64,000 nucleotides of DNA from JBCCYM01 sp039190005 (GTDB lineage: Bacteria > Pseudomonadota > Gammaproteobacteria > UBA12402). Numbering within the stretch: position 1 is the stretch's first letter; each line of letters starts with the position of its first letter. The stretch spans positions 1-64,000 of the forward strand of contig JBCCYM010000003.1 of NCBI GenBank assembly GCA_039190005.1. Direction: 5' to 3'. Below the pieces are notes generated by a model. It was given only the letters and a program-made list of their open reading frames with translations. It had not been told where the DNA came from and ran no database searches. Shown one piece after another: positions 8,304-17,537 of the stretch. The position numbers and the translations under genes were made by a program.

Positions 8304-8352
8304 ACCCTTCGACAGGCTCAGGAACCGCCCTTCGACAGGCTCAGGAACCACT
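8304..8352. repeat. Two CTTCGACAGGCTCAGG-family repeat copies
   Basis: CCCTTCGACAGGCTCAGGAACC occurs twice in direct orientation, 23 bases apart, between the DUF3800 remnant and the efflux permease. It matches one arm of the 93-bp repeat unit at 2066-2468. Confidence 0.85.
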
Positions 8353-8365
8353 GCGGTTTTAAGGT

Positions 8366-9499
8366 TTAATCCAAGGTATCACGATAACGGTATAAACAAA
8401 GCATACCGGAGACAAGTATAAACAATAACATCGGCCAAATTTGCCCCCAGATGTTGACAAAATCATTACCTTTGAGCATGATGCCGCGGGCGACGCGATT
8501 AAAATGGGTTAATGGTAAAATCTGGCTGAGCCACTGCGCCCATTCGGGCATGCCGTAGAATGGAAACATAAAGCCGGAAAGTAATATCGATGGCAAGAAA
8601 AAGAAGAAGCTCATTTGCACCGCCTGTAGCTGATTTTTTGCCAAAGTTGAAAATGTCAGACCAACCGTCAAATTCGCGACAATAAACGGAAATGTGGCTA
8701 ATAATAACAATATCAGACTGCCGTTATTGGGCACACTGAATAAAACCTGCGCCATTATCCAAATGATTAACAATTGCACGTAACCTACTAAAATATAAGG
8801 TGTAATTTTTCCAATCATGACTTCTAAAGGACGCACTGGTGTGGCTAGCAAACTTTCCATCGTGCCTAATTCACGCTCTCTGGTCATTGCCAGTGCCGTA
8901 ATCATAATTGAACTCATGGTGAGAATTACACCCATTAAACCAGGGACAATATTGTATTGGGTAATACTCTCGGGATTATAGCGATTATGAACAATTAATT
9001 GATAGGGTGGCGCTTCCATCTGTAAATAAGGTAACCCACGTTGAAATTCAGCATTAAAGACACTGTCCATGAGTTGCTGCATTGCCGATACGGCGCTGCC
9101 GGTTGAGGCTGGATCGGTAGCATCGACGGTCAATAATATATTTGGTTTTTTTTGCGCGATTAAATCTCGGGTAAAATTCGCTGGAATATTGACCACAAAA
9201 AGCGCTTTACCACGTTTTATCAGATTATCAGCCTGTTGTTCTGTGGCATTATTATTGATAATTTCAAAATATTTGGTATTTTCAATACCAACGACAAGCT
9301 GGCGAGTAAAATCAGTGTGATCTTGACTGACAATCACTGTTGGCAAATGACGTGGGGTTAAATTAATGGCATAACCGAAAAGCAATAACTGGATAAGCGG
9401 CGTAATCACCATCATACCAATGGTTACTCTATCCCGTCGCATATGAATAAATTCTTTTTTCATGATGGCAACAAGCCGCTGCCACGATAATGTCCTCAT
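8366..9499 (-). CDS. ABC-2 type efflux permease (YbhR/YbhS-like)
   Basis: A 377-residue ABC-2 permease. One helix lies near residues 25-45, followed by a periplasmic domain up to about 175 and five helices in the C-terminal half. The segment ALAMTRERELGTMESLLATPVRPLEVMIGK is the conserved cytoplasmic gating motif. Its start overlaps the ATPase gene by four bases. E. coli ybhGFSR has two permeases; only one is present here, so the complex is probably a homodimer. Relatives export drugs or cations and affect membrane stress. Confidence 0.88.
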   Translation of the reverse strand: MRTLSWQRLVAIMKKEFIHMRRDRVTIGMMVITPLIQLLLFGYAINLTPRHLPTVIVSQDHTDFTRQLVVGIENTKYFEIINNNATEQQADNLIKRGKALFVVNIPANFTRDLIAQKKPNILLTVDATDPASTGSAVSAMQQLMDSVFNAEFQRGLPYLQMEAPPYQLIVHNRYNPESITQYNIVPGLMGVILTMSSIMITALAMTRERELGTMESLLATPVRPLEVMIGKITPYILVGYVQLLIIWIMAQVLFSVPNNGSLILLLLATFPFIVANLTVGLTFSTLAKNQLQAVQMSFFFFLPSILLSGFMFPFYGMPEWAQWLSQILPLTHFNRVARGIMLKGNDFVNIWGQIWPMLLFILVSGMLCLYRYRDTLD

Positions 9500-10425
9500 G
9501 CGCTGAAATTATCCTCTCGTTCTTGCATTAAATGAATGAATACATCTTCTAAACTGGGCGTAATTTTTTGCCATGCTTGCCCGGATTGATGTTGATAGCT
9601 TTCCAACACCCGATCAAGATTACTGCCTATTTTACCACTTACATGCAAACGTTGACCAAACACACTAATCTGATTTATATTCGGATTGGCACGCAAGGCT
9701 TCAGCCAGATCAGAGAGATGATTGCCACTGACTTCCCAGGTTTCGATTGCCGCGTGATTAATCACATCTTCTTTTTTACCGCGCACCAAGAGTTTACCAT
9801 AAGCAATATACGCGAGCTCATGACAACGCTCCGCTTCATCCATGTAATGGGTGCTGACTAAAGTGGTAATGCCTTGTGCTGACAAACGGTTAATCTCATC
9901 CCAAAAATCACGCCGTGCTTTGGGATCAACACCGGCAGTCGGCTCATCTAATAACAACAGTTTTGGCTCATGCAAAATCGCCGCCGTCAAAGCCAGCCGC
10001 TGCCGCCAACCACCGGATAAATTGCCGGCAAGCTGCCGCTGCCGTCGACGGCTGATGCCCAAACGTTCGATTGCTTTGCGAATACGCTGTTTGCGCTGAT
10101 TAAGCCTGTAAAGACGGGCGACAAAATCCAGATTCTCATAAATGGATAAATCTTTATACAAGCTAAAATGCTGCGTCATGTAACCGACTTCGCGTTTAAT
10201 CGAAGCGGCTTGTGATTGTATGTCATACCCCAAGCAATGACCATCACCACTGTCCGGTGTCAGCAAACCACAGATCATGCGAATGGTTGTGGTTTTACCG
10301 GAACCATTCGGCCCTAGAAAACCATAAATCTTGCCTTGCGCTACCGATAAATCAACATGATCAACCACCAAGCGTCCTTCATACGACTTACATAGCTGTT
10401 GTACATTGATGACTTCATTGCTCAT
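9496..10425 (-). CDS. ABC transporter ATP-binding protein (YbhF/CcmA-like)
   Basis: A 309-residue ATPase. Walker A is GPNGSGKTTTIRM near residue 38, the signature is LSGGWRQRLALTAAI near 138 (W where Q is usual, common in this group), Walker B is LLLLDEPTAGVDP, and the H-loop is VSTHYMDEAERC. The C-terminal ~90 residues form the usual DUF4162-type extension. E. coli YbhF is a fused double ATPase; this is a single module. It overlaps the adaptor gene by 11 bases and the permease gene by four, so the operon is tightly coupled. Confidence 0.9.
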   Translation of the reverse strand: MSNEVINVQQLCKSYEGRLVVDHVDLSVAQGKIYGFLGPNGSGKTTTIRMICGLLTPDSGDGHCLGYDIQSQAASIKREVGYMTQHFSLYKDLSIYENLDFVARLYRLNQRKQRIRKAIERLGISRRRQRQLAGNLSGGWRQRLALTAAILHEPKLLLLDEPTAGVDPKARRDFWDEINRLSAQGITTLVSTHYMDEAERCHELAYIAYGKLLVRGKKEDVINHAAIETWEVSGNHLSDLAEALRANPNINQISVFGQRLHVSGKIGSNLDRVLESYQHQSGQAWQKITPSLEDVFIHLMQEREDNFSA

Positions 10426-11413
10426 GCGTGGTCTGCTCTAAAGAATTGTTGAGTTCAATGGTAACTAATTGTCCTGGATGCCACTGAGTCTTCGATTGAA
10501 GACTCGATAAGGACGCTTCAACCCGATAAACTAATTTTTGCGCTGAACTTTTGGTATAAAGTACTGGTGGCGTATATTCAGCCTGTGGTGAAATAAAACG
10601 GATCTCTCCACTACCTTTTAGATTATCATCAATAGCAGTAAATGAAATGCTCTCACCTATTTTTAATTTATCCAATACCGCTGCTGGCACATAGAAAACA
10701 ACGCGTTCATCATGCGGCACTAATAAGGACACCACCGGCTGTTGCGCGGGCACTTGCTCACCGACCCAGTAATAATGATCAAAAATCTGACCATCGCTTG
10801 GTGCCGTCACGGTTGTTTGCGCTAGCGTCCACTGTGCTGATTGCAGATTCGCTTTCATCTGCGTTAATGTTGCTTTCAATGCCACAATAATTTGTGGACG
10901 TTCCGGCAACTCGGCATTGGCAAGCTTAGCTTGTAGGTTTTTAATCTGTTGTAAAGAAAGAATAGCATTACGATGTAGCTGATCAACTTGGCTCTGAGGC
11001 GTGCCATCGACTTTAACCAAATGCTGATAGCGATACAATTCTTTATTGGCATAATCAAACTGCGCTTCAGCTTGTTTGATCTGCGCGTTAATTTCATCCA
11101 ATTGCGGCTGACGTTCGCCGGTCATGGCATTATTCAAATTCGCCAATGCCTGATCAACCGCCGCTTTGGCGGCATTCACTTCAGCTAAATAGGGCTGCTG
11201 TTCGATCTTAAACAACACTTGGCCTTTTTTTACCTGTTGTCCGCGTTGTACCTTTAAATCAATCAACTTCCCTGATTGCGACGAGGAAATGTAGCGTAGA
11301 TTCGCTTCAATATAACCGGAAAACTGTTCCTTCGATCGCTGACAGCCAGATAAGCATATATTAATGGCAATTAAAAGCAGAACGGCAGTAATTTTCAACA
11401 AATAGTTTTTCAT
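10415..11413 (-). CDS. HlyD-family adaptor lipoprotein (YbhG-like)
   Basis: A 332-residue membrane fusion protein. The N-terminus has a hydrophobic segment and a lipobox, CLSGC near residues 20-24, so it is probably a lipoprotein. A lipoyl half-motif (GKLIDLKVQRGQQVKKGQVL) is followed by a long charged helical hairpin (about residues 75-185), the second lipoyl half (TVTAPSDGQIFDHYYWVGEQV) and a beta-barrel. The full hairpin contrasts with the short adaptor at 4420-5187 and suggests contact with a TolC-type channel. It is the first gene of the three-gene efflux operon. Confidence 0.88.
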   Translation of the reverse strand: MKNYLLKITAVLLLIAINICLSGCQRSKEQFSGYIEANLRYISSSQSGKLIDLKVQRGQQVKKGQVLFKIEQQPYLAEVNAAKAAVDQALANLNNAMTGERQPQLDEINAQIKQAEAQFDYANKELYRYQHLVKVDGTPQSQVDQLHRNAILSLQQIKNLQAKLANAELPERPQIIVALKATLTQMKANLQSAQWTLAQTTVTAPSDGQIFDHYYWVGEQVPAQQPVVSLLVPHDERVVFYVPAAVLDKLKIGESISFTAIDDNLKGSGEIRFISPQAEYTPPVLYTKSSAQKLVYRVEASLSSLQSKTQWHPGQLVTIELNNSLEQTTHEQ

Positions 11414-11454
11414 AGCTTATGTATTGATATCCAGTCGTTCCCGCATCTTTCCCG

Positions 11455-11480
11455 GTCATTCCCGCGTAGGCGGGAATGAC
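11455..11480. repeat. GTCATTCCCGC hairpin repeat
   Basis: GTCATTCCCGC-GTAG-GCGGGAATGAC is an 11-bp perfect stem with a four-base loop. It is a short member of the family at 17417-17501, placed upstream of the efflux operon and downstream of the YddA-like gene. Confidence 0.85.
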
Positions 11481-11512
11481 AAGGCAGAGTGTATACCTTT
11501 ATCAAGCCTAAC

Positions 11513-13213
11513 TCAAGCCATCGCTAAATTAAGCTCAACGTCATGAAAATCTTTGACACTGGCACGATGCCCCACACTGACAATGGTGCAATGCGGTAAT
11601 TTTTCCTTTAGTAAATGATATAATCTCGCTTCGCTTTGCAGATCTAGAGAAGAGGTACTTTCATCTAAAAATACCCAATCCGGTTTTTGCAAGATTATCC
11701 GCACAAACGCGATCTTCTGCTGTTCACCAATTGACAATGCATCCGACCAATTTTTCCGCACATCCAAATCTTTCACTAATGTTTCCAAACCAACATCTTT
11801 TAATAACTCAGTAATGGCGTCATCAGTGATGCTCTCATCACCAGGATACAAGATTGCCTCTTTTAATGTACCCAATGGCAAATAAACCCGTTGAGGAATA
11901 TACATAATGCGTTGAGATGCCGGCAATTTAACCGTGCCATGAGCAAACGGCCAGATACCGGCAATGGTACGGATTAATGTTGTTTTACCTAAACCACTGG
12001 GACCAGTTAATAAACAATGCTTGCCCTGCTCAAATTTAATATCAAGATTTTCAAATAAATGCTTGCCCTGTTGCGTATTAATAGACAGTCGCTCACCACC
12101 AATAAACGATTGATCATGCTGTTGAATATCAACCTGCCAATTTTCATCTTTTAAGTGCTGTACTTTTTCCAGCCGTTCAGAAAAACCGATAAGCCGTTGG
12201 CAAGTCGCGCGCCATGCTGCAATAGTACTATATGACGTCACAATAAAAGAAAACGCATTCTGCACATTACCAAAAAGCATCATGATCTGTTGAATACCGC
12301 CAATACCAATTTTTTTAGCAAAATACATTGGTAAAGCGGCACACAGTGGGATAATAGAAGAAATCTGATTGAAACCAATCGTAAAATATAGCAATATTTT
12401 TTGGCGTTTAATCACATCAAAGGTAATACTGACCACATGTTTGAAATTATCCAATAATGAGTTTGTCTCGGAATTTTCTGAATGATACAAGGCAATATTC
12501 TCAGCGTTATTACGCACACGCACGGCACGAAAACGAAAATCCGCTTCTTTTTTCTGCTTTAAGAAATTGAGTTTAATCAAAGGGCGACCAATTAAATGGG
12601 TTAAATAGGTGCCACCAATACTGTAAACCAAGGCTATCCAAAACAAATAACCATGTATGGTAAACGAACCTAAACTACCCAAAGGAATCTTAATCGGTCC
12701 CGAGATTACCCATAATGTCGCACTAAATATAATCAATGTAGTGACAGCGTCAATAACACCGGTTGCCAGAGCAGTGGTATTGGTTGTAAACAAGTCAATA
12801 TCTTCTTGAATACGTTGGTCCGGGTTATCTGGCATGTGACCGTCAAAATTCTCCAGATAATAATAATGCTGCGGTTGTAGCCAATGTCGCGTTAAGGTTT
12901 TGGTCATCCATTGTCGCCAACGCAAGACAAATACTGACGAAAGGTAATAACGATACACACCGGCAAAGATTAAAACGGCAGCCAAAACACAAAACAGCAA
13001 TAATAATTTGACAATCATATGTCCATTATATTGTTGCAAGGCATTCCAAAAATATTTAATCCAGATGGTATTCACCAGGGTTAACGCGACCAAAAATATT
13101 GTTAAAAGCACAACGGCAATAAGATAGAGATAGGCGCTGACTTTTTCTTCGGACTGCCAATAGGCTTTGACTAACTGCCAGGTGCTGGTTAAATGGGTTT
13201 TTTGTTCGCTCAT
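11513..13213 (-). CDS. ABC transporter, fused permease/ATPase (SbmA/BacA-YddA family)
   Basis: A 566-residue fused half-transporter. The N-terminal ~330 residues form a membrane domain with six helices and the SbmA/BacA-like signature region (LRWRQWMTKTLTRHWL, then DNPDQRIQEDI). The C-terminal domain has Walker A GPSGLGKTTL, signature LSIGEQQKIAF, Walker B WVFLDEST and the H-loop SVGHR. The layout is that of E. coli YddA and the ABCD-type exporters; the vitamin B12 importer BacA of mycobacteria has the same arrangement. The substrate is unknown. It stands alone, 35 bases after queH. Confidence 0.88.
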   Translation of the reverse strand: MSEQKTHLTSTWQLVKAYWQSEEKVSAYLYLIAVVLLTIFLVALTLVNTIWIKYFWNALQQYNGHMIVKLLLLFCVLAAVLIFAGVYRYYLSSVFVLRWRQWMTKTLTRHWLQPQHYYYLENFDGHMPDNPDQRIQEDIDLFTTNTTALATGVIDAVTTLIIFSATLWVISGPIKIPLGSLGSFTIHGYLFWIALVYSIGGTYLTHLIGRPLIKLNFLKQKKEADFRFRAVRVRNNAENIALYHSENSETNSLLDNFKHVVSITFDVIKRQKILLYFTIGFNQISSIIPLCAALPMYFAKKIGIGGIQQIMMLFGNVQNAFSFIVTSYSTIAAWRATCQRLIGFSERLEKVQHLKDENWQVDIQQHDQSFIGGERLSINTQQGKHLFENLDIKFEQGKHCLLTGPSGLGKTTLIRTIAGIWPFAHGTVKLPASQRIMYIPQRVYLPLGTLKEAILYPGDESITDDAITELLKDVGLETLVKDLDVRKNWSDALSIGEQQKIAFVRIILQKPDWVFLDESTSSLDLQSEARLYHLLKEKLPHCTIVSVGHRASVKDFHDVELNLAMA

Positions 13214-13248
13214 TGTTATAATTACTCTGCTTTAATTTATAATTATTT

Positions 13249-13896
13249 TCATTCATCAACACCATAAAACTTCACACCAATTTTAATCGGTTCACGTCCA
13301 TTCAAACATCGCCAATGATCGGTATCACGTTTAGAATACGCGCAACCACAATATTCTTGTTGATAAAACTGTTCTTCTTTGGATAATTCAATCATACGCT
13401 GCGACCCGCCCTGTTTCCGCCAATTGAATGTCCAATAGATTAAATCAGGATAATTGGCTGCCGCACGTACCCCGCAATCATTGATCTGATCCATATTTTT
13501 CCAGCGTGATATGCCTAAACTGCTGGTAAATACCGGAAACCCATGTGTATCGGCATACGCTGCTGTGCGTTCAAAACGCATATCAAAGCACATGGTGCAA
13601 CGTTTACCACGTTCCGGTTCATCTTCCATGCCTTCGGCGCGTTTGAACCAGTTTTTAAAGTCATAATCGTCATCGACAAAGGGGATATTATGTTTTTCCG
13701 CGTAACGGATATTTTCCTGCTTGCGTAAGTCATATTCTTTGCGTGGATGAATGTTGGGATTATAAAAATAAATGGTGAAATCAACGCCTGACTGCTGTAA
13801 TCGCTCCATCACACTGCCAGAACAAGGCGCACAACAGGAATGCAATAATAAACGCTCAGCATTATTCGGCAAAGACAATTTTTCATTTTTTGACAT
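13249..13896 (-). CDS. queH: Epoxyqueuosine reductase QueH
   Basis: A 215-residue member of the former DUF208 family. QueH makes the last step of queuosine synthesis, reducing epoxyqueuosine to queuosine in tRNA, and replaces QueG. Cysteine motifs expected for its metal centres are present: HSCCAPCSG (about 19-27), CTMCFDMR (about 101-108) and YCGCAYSKRDT (about 180-190). The length is typical. It is probably cotranscribed with the ABC gene downstream, although no functional tie is known. Confidence 0.93.
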   Translation of the reverse strand: MSKNEKLSLPNNAERLLLHSCCAPCSGSVMERLQQSGVDFTIYFYNPNIHPRKEYDLRKQENIRYAEKHNIPFVDDDYDFKNWFKRAEGMEDEPERGKRCTMCFDMRFERTAAYADTHGFPVFTSSLGISRWKNMDQINDCGVRAAANYPDLIYWTFNWRKQGGSQRMIELSKEEQFYQQEYCGCAYSKRDTDHWRCLNGREPIKIGVKFYGVDE

Positions 13897-14018
13897 ATAC
13901 TACGCACCACACTAAAAAGACTGCGCATATAGTATGAAGAATCATGTTAAAAGTCAAAAAATTTTCACCCCAGGCATGTTAGCAATCTTTCTATGCATTA
14001 ATCAGCAATGGCATGATT

Positions 14019-14654
14019 TCAGCTAAGCATCTGGTTATGACGATAACCATATACACTATAAAATCCTACCAATGAGCCCAATAAGGCGCCAGCAATCACA
14101 TCACTGACAAAATGATAATACATGCCTATTTGCCCCAAGATAAGCAGAAACGCCAATAGCGACCATAGCCATCGTAATTTAGGAAACAAAAACCACATGC
14201 TGACAGAAAATGAAAAAATAAACGTGGTGTGTCCGGATGGAAATGACGCATAGGCGCTACCCGATTTAAACCAATTAAACCCGTACATATGATTTTTAAC
14301 CAGCGATGGATTATTGCATACCCAAGTCGCGGGCCAATATCGAGCAAATATCGGTTTCAAAATATTTTTTAAAAATTGACCAATCACTACCGCATTAAAG
14401 CCTAGGAGAAATTTTTTATCAAAGTCGCTGATTCGATTTGCATGCAACTTAATCGCGTAATAAATATAAAACAAAAAAATAACTATTGTGATCATAGCGG
14501 TAATGTCATTCGCGAACAGCTTTAGTAATTCAAATTGTTGAGAATGATGGGCAACTAAAAACCAGACAACTGGTTTATCAACAAAAAAGTAGCTCACTAT
14601 GATTAAAATAACGCCGGCTAACGCGATTAGTAATAGTTTATAAATGCTTTTCAC
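14019..14654 (-). CDS. PAP2-family membrane phosphatase
   Basis: A 211-residue membrane protein with about six helices and the PAP2 core. FPSGHT is near residue 142 and HFVSDVIAG near 187. The first motif is K-PIFARYWP, and the SR that normally precedes the last histidine by five residues is GQ. The catalytic histidines are therefore present, but two phosphate-contacting residues differ from the textbook motif. The start is GTG, chosen because GAGGAG stands just upstream. Relatives dephosphorylate undecaprenyl pyrophosphate, phosphatidylglycerol phosphate or lipid A; the substrate is open. Confidence 0.82.
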   Translation of the reverse strand: MKSIYKLLLIALAGVILIIVSYFFVDKPVVWFLVAHHSQQFELLKLFANDITAMITIVIFLFYIYYAIKLHANRISDFDKKFLLGFNAVVIGQFLKNILKPIFARYWPATWVCNNPSLVKNHMYGFNWFKSGSAYASFPSGHTTFIFSFSVSMWFLFPKLRWLWSLLAFLLILGQIGMYYHFVSDVIAGALLGSLVGFYSVYGYRHNQMLS

Positions 14655-14770
14655 TCCAGTAGCTCCTCAATAATTCTAAAAAACGCAAGTGTAACAAATT
14701 GATTTGGATAGCGGAATAAGCATTGACGATCAACTGTAGTTTTTAGGCGAATGAGACTGTTGCAATTAAA

Positions 14771-14927
14771 TGGTTCCTGAGCTTGTCGAAGGGCGGTCCC
14801 TGAGCTTGTCGAAGGGCCGAAAGGCATCAGAAATTTTCCGAGCGCGGGTCTTGGCTTCGACAAGCTCAGCCATCTAGGCTTTAGAGCCGCCCAAAGAGAG
14901 GCCTGGACTTGCCGAAGGGTCGAAGGA
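14771..14927. repeat. CTTCGACAAGCTCAGG-family repeat cluster
   Basis: CCTGAGCTTGTCGAAGGGC occurs twice. An inverted segment follows, near 14848-14875, reading CTTGGCTTCGACAAGCTCAGCCATC, the reverse complement of the core of the 93-bp unit at 2101. A decayed copy (CTTGCCGAAGGGTCGAAGG) ends the block. It lies between the PAP2 and methyltransferase genes. Confidence 0.85.
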
Positions 14928-15581
14928 CTAACATTTACGCGCCAGCATCATCCCACTGCCTATTGGTATTAGACATAACTCAACCCGCTCATCCTGATGA
15001 ATTTTTTCATTTAAAGCGCGTATTGATTGCGCCATAGTTGATTGATCATCCATATTACTTGCCAGAAATTTCCCAGCCGATAACATATTATCAAGCACAA
15101 TCACACCACCAGTTTTGAGTAACCGCAAACAACATTCATAGTAATCATTATATCCATTTTTATCGGCGTCAATAAACGCTAAATCAAATGTATTAGCATG
15201 ATCCGCCATAAGGTTTACCAATGTTGTTTCTGCTTCGCCTAAATAAAGTGTTATTTTATCAGTCAATCCAGCCTGGTGCCAGTAACGCTTAGCCATATCG
15301 GTATACTTGGCGCTCACATCACAGGCAATAAGCTGTCCATCATCAGGTAAGGCCGTTGCCATGCAAATCGAGCTGTAACCGGTGAAAGTACCTATTTCAA
15401 TAATCTTTTTGGCGTTAATGAGTTTTACTAACAAATGCAAGTACTGTCCTTGCTCAGGCGCGACTTGCATTCTGGCACACGGTAATTGCGCAGTCTCCTC
15501 TCGCAATTGCTTGAGTAAGGCGGATTCTCGAAAAGCGACTTTTCGATAATACTGATAAATTTCGTCTGGTAGAATCTGCAT
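14928..15581 (-). CDS. Class I SAM-dependent O-methyltransferase
   Basis: A 217-residue member of the caffeoyl-CoA/catechol O-methyltransferase family (Methyltransf_3). The SAM-binding motif is IIEIGTFTGYSSICMA (about residues 60-75), and the metal-binding acidic stretch is AFIDADKNGYNDYYE (about 133-148), followed by GGVIVLDNML. These enzymes methylate hydroxyls of small aromatic molecules using Mg2+ or Ca2+; bacterial substrates are rarely known. It is divergent from the malic enzyme gene. Confidence 0.9.
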   Translation of the reverse strand: MQILPDEIYQYYRKVAFRESALLKQLREETAQLPCARMQVAPEQGQYLHLLVKLINAKKIIEIGTFTGYSSICMATALPDDGQLIACDVSAKYTDMAKRYWHQAGLTDKITLYLGEAETTLVNLMADHANTFDLAFIDADKNGYNDYYECCLRLLKTGGVIVLDNMLSAGKFLASNMDDQSTMAQSIRALNEKIHQDERVELCLIPIGSGMMLARKC

Positions 15582-15653
15582 TATTTCGTTATAGTTTCTG
15601 TAATGATAACGCTTAACAGTATCATTTGGAATAGTTAATTACCCGGAGGCACT

Positions 15654-17375
15654 ATGCATCAGTATTATCGTTTTTGTAAAGACACTAAAACCCACCAAGA
15701 CTCTATTGAAACGACTTTAACCGGCAAACCGATTTTCAGTATTCCTCAGATTAATAAAGGCACCGCGTTTACTCATGAAGAGCGTCATGATTTAGGCTTA
15801 AATGGCAAATTACCAACTTGTGTGGAAACATTGGCGCAACAGACTGACCGGGTTTATTTCCAGCTCAATCAACAAAAAACAAGACTGCAAAAGTATATTT
15901 TTCTTAACGCGCTACATGATAAGAACCAGGTACTTTTTTATAATCTTATCAGACAGCATATTGAAGAATTAATGCCAATTATCTACACACCGACTGTCGG
16001 CACCGCGGTAAAAACATTTAGCCAGAAATTTCGCCGAACACGCGGTATTTATCTACCCTATTCTCAATGCAAAACACTGGAAGCCATCGAAGAATATCTG
16101 GATAATCGCACTAATCATGACATTGATGTGATTGTTGTCACCGATGGCGAAGGCGTATTAGGTATTGGTGATCAAGGGGTTGGCGCTATGGATATTCCGA
16201 TTGCTAAACTGGCGGTTTATACCACGTTAGGTCATATCAACCCAAATCGCACATTGCCGATCATGCTCGATGTTGGTACCAATAATCAAGCTTGTTTAGC
16301 AGACCCGATGTATTTGGGTTGGCGACATAAACGCGTTGAAAATGACGCTTATGATGACTTTATCAGTCTGTTTGTCCAAGCAGTACACAATAAATTTCCC
16401 CATGTTTTTTTGCACTGGGAAGACTTGGGTCGCGAAAACGCGGCGCGCATTCTTAAAAAATATCAGTCCAAGATCTGCACATTTAATGATGATATGCAAG
16501 GCACGGGTATTGTCGCCCTTGCCGCATTGTTATCGGCACTGAAAAAAAGCAAGCAAAAATTAATCGATCAAAACATTGTAATCTTTGGCGGTGGCACCGC
16601 TGGTTTAGGTGTCGCCCAACGCATTGCGCTTGAATTACAAGCGGAAGGATTGACCGAAGCACAGGCACGGGCAAAATTATGGATTATTGATAAATCAGGT
16701 TTAGTCCTCAAAAATGATATGGACATTACCCAAGAACAACAACCTTACGCGCGCGACCCTGAATTAGTCAATGATTGGGAAAACACTGATCTTTACCATG
16801 TGATTAAGCATATTAAACCTGGCGTATTAATTGGCTGCTCCGGTGTACATGGTGCGTTTTCTCAGGAAGCCATTACCACTATGGCGGCACAGGTTGATTA
16901 TCCGATTATCATGCCTTTATCAAATCCAAACAGTAAAATTGAAGCTGAGCCTCAGGATATTTTAAACTGGACTCAGGGTAACGCCTTGATCGCGACTGGC
17001 AGCCCTTTCGCGCCTTGCCAATATCAAGATGAAACGATTCCAATTTCACAATGTAATAACGCGCTTATTTTTCCGGCAATTGGTTTGGGTGTTACCGCGG
17101 TCAAACCCAAACACTTAACTGATACCATGCTCAGTGTTGCCGCGCAAGCCTTGGCTGAAAAAGCCGTCACGACAAATCAACACGAACGACAACTCTTACC
17201 AACCATCTGTGACTTACCGCATTTCGTCAAACAAATCGCGCTAGCCATTGCTGAACAAGCGGTTAAAGAAAAACACTGCCAGCCATTCAGCTCCGAAGAA
17301 ATTAAAAAACGTATTGATGAAATAAGCTGGTTGCCAGAGTATTTGCCGGTTTTGAAGAAAGGGAAATGTACTTAA
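15654..17375 (+). CDS. maeA: NAD-dependent malic enzyme
   Basis: A 573-residue malic enzyme of the large SfcA/MaeA type (E. coli 565). It oxidatively decarboxylates malate to pyruvate with NAD. Visible features are IYTPTVGTA near residue 110, VVTDGEGVLGIGDQGVGAM near 160, the metal-site region WEDLGRENA and FNDDMQGTGIV near 270-285, and the nucleotide-binding GGGTAGLGVA near 312. The start is supported by CCCGGAGG nine bases upstream. It suggests C4-acid-based carbon metabolism. Confidence 0.94.
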   Translation: MHQYYRFCKDTKTHQDSIETTLTGKPIFSIPQINKGTAFTHEERHDLGLNGKLPTCVETLAQQTDRVYFQLNQQKTRLQKYIFLNALHDKNQVLFYNLIRQHIEELMPIIYTPTVGTAVKTFSQKFRRTRGIYLPYSQCKTLEAIEEYLDNRTNHDIDVIVVTDGEGVLGIGDQGVGAMDIPIAKLAVYTTLGHINPNRTLPIMLDVGTNNQACLADPMYLGWRHKRVENDAYDDFISLFVQAVHNKFPHVFLHWEDLGRENAARILKKYQSKICTFNDDMQGTGIVALAALLSALKKSKQKLIDQNIVIFGGGTAGLGVAQRIALELQAEGLTEAQARAKLWIIDKSGLVLKNDMDITQEQQPYARDPELVNDWENTDLYHVIKHIKPGVLIGCSGVHGAFSQEAITTMAAQVDYPIIMPLSNPNSKIEAEPQDILNWTQGNALIATGSPFAPCQYQDETIPISQCNNALIFPAIGLGVTAVKPKHLTDTMLSVAAQALAEKAVTTNQHERQLLPTICDLPHFVKQIALAIAEQAVKEKHCQPFSSEEIKKRIDEISWLPEYLPVLKKGKCT

Positions 17376-17416
17376 AAATTGTGGATTAAATATAAAGTGG
17401 ACTGCCTTCTTCACTC

Positions 17417-17501
17417 GTCATTCCCGCGCAGGCGGGAATCCAGGAGAAAAAGGTTTATGCCTGTAGTTTTTTCCCTGGATTCCCGCCTGCGCGGGAATGA
17501 C
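17417..17501. repeat. MITE-like element with perfect 28-bp inverted arms
   Basis: The left arm (17417-17444) begins GTCATTCCCGCGCAGGCGGG and the right arm (17474-17501) ends CGCGGGAATGAC. The two are exact 28-bp reverse complements separated by 29 bases. It lies between the convergent maeA and enolase genes and could act as a two-way terminator. The same core recurs at 11455, 29481 and 45330. Confidence 0.88.
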
Positions 17502-17537
17502 AGAGAAAATATGGCACGGCTAAATCCGTGTTCATCA

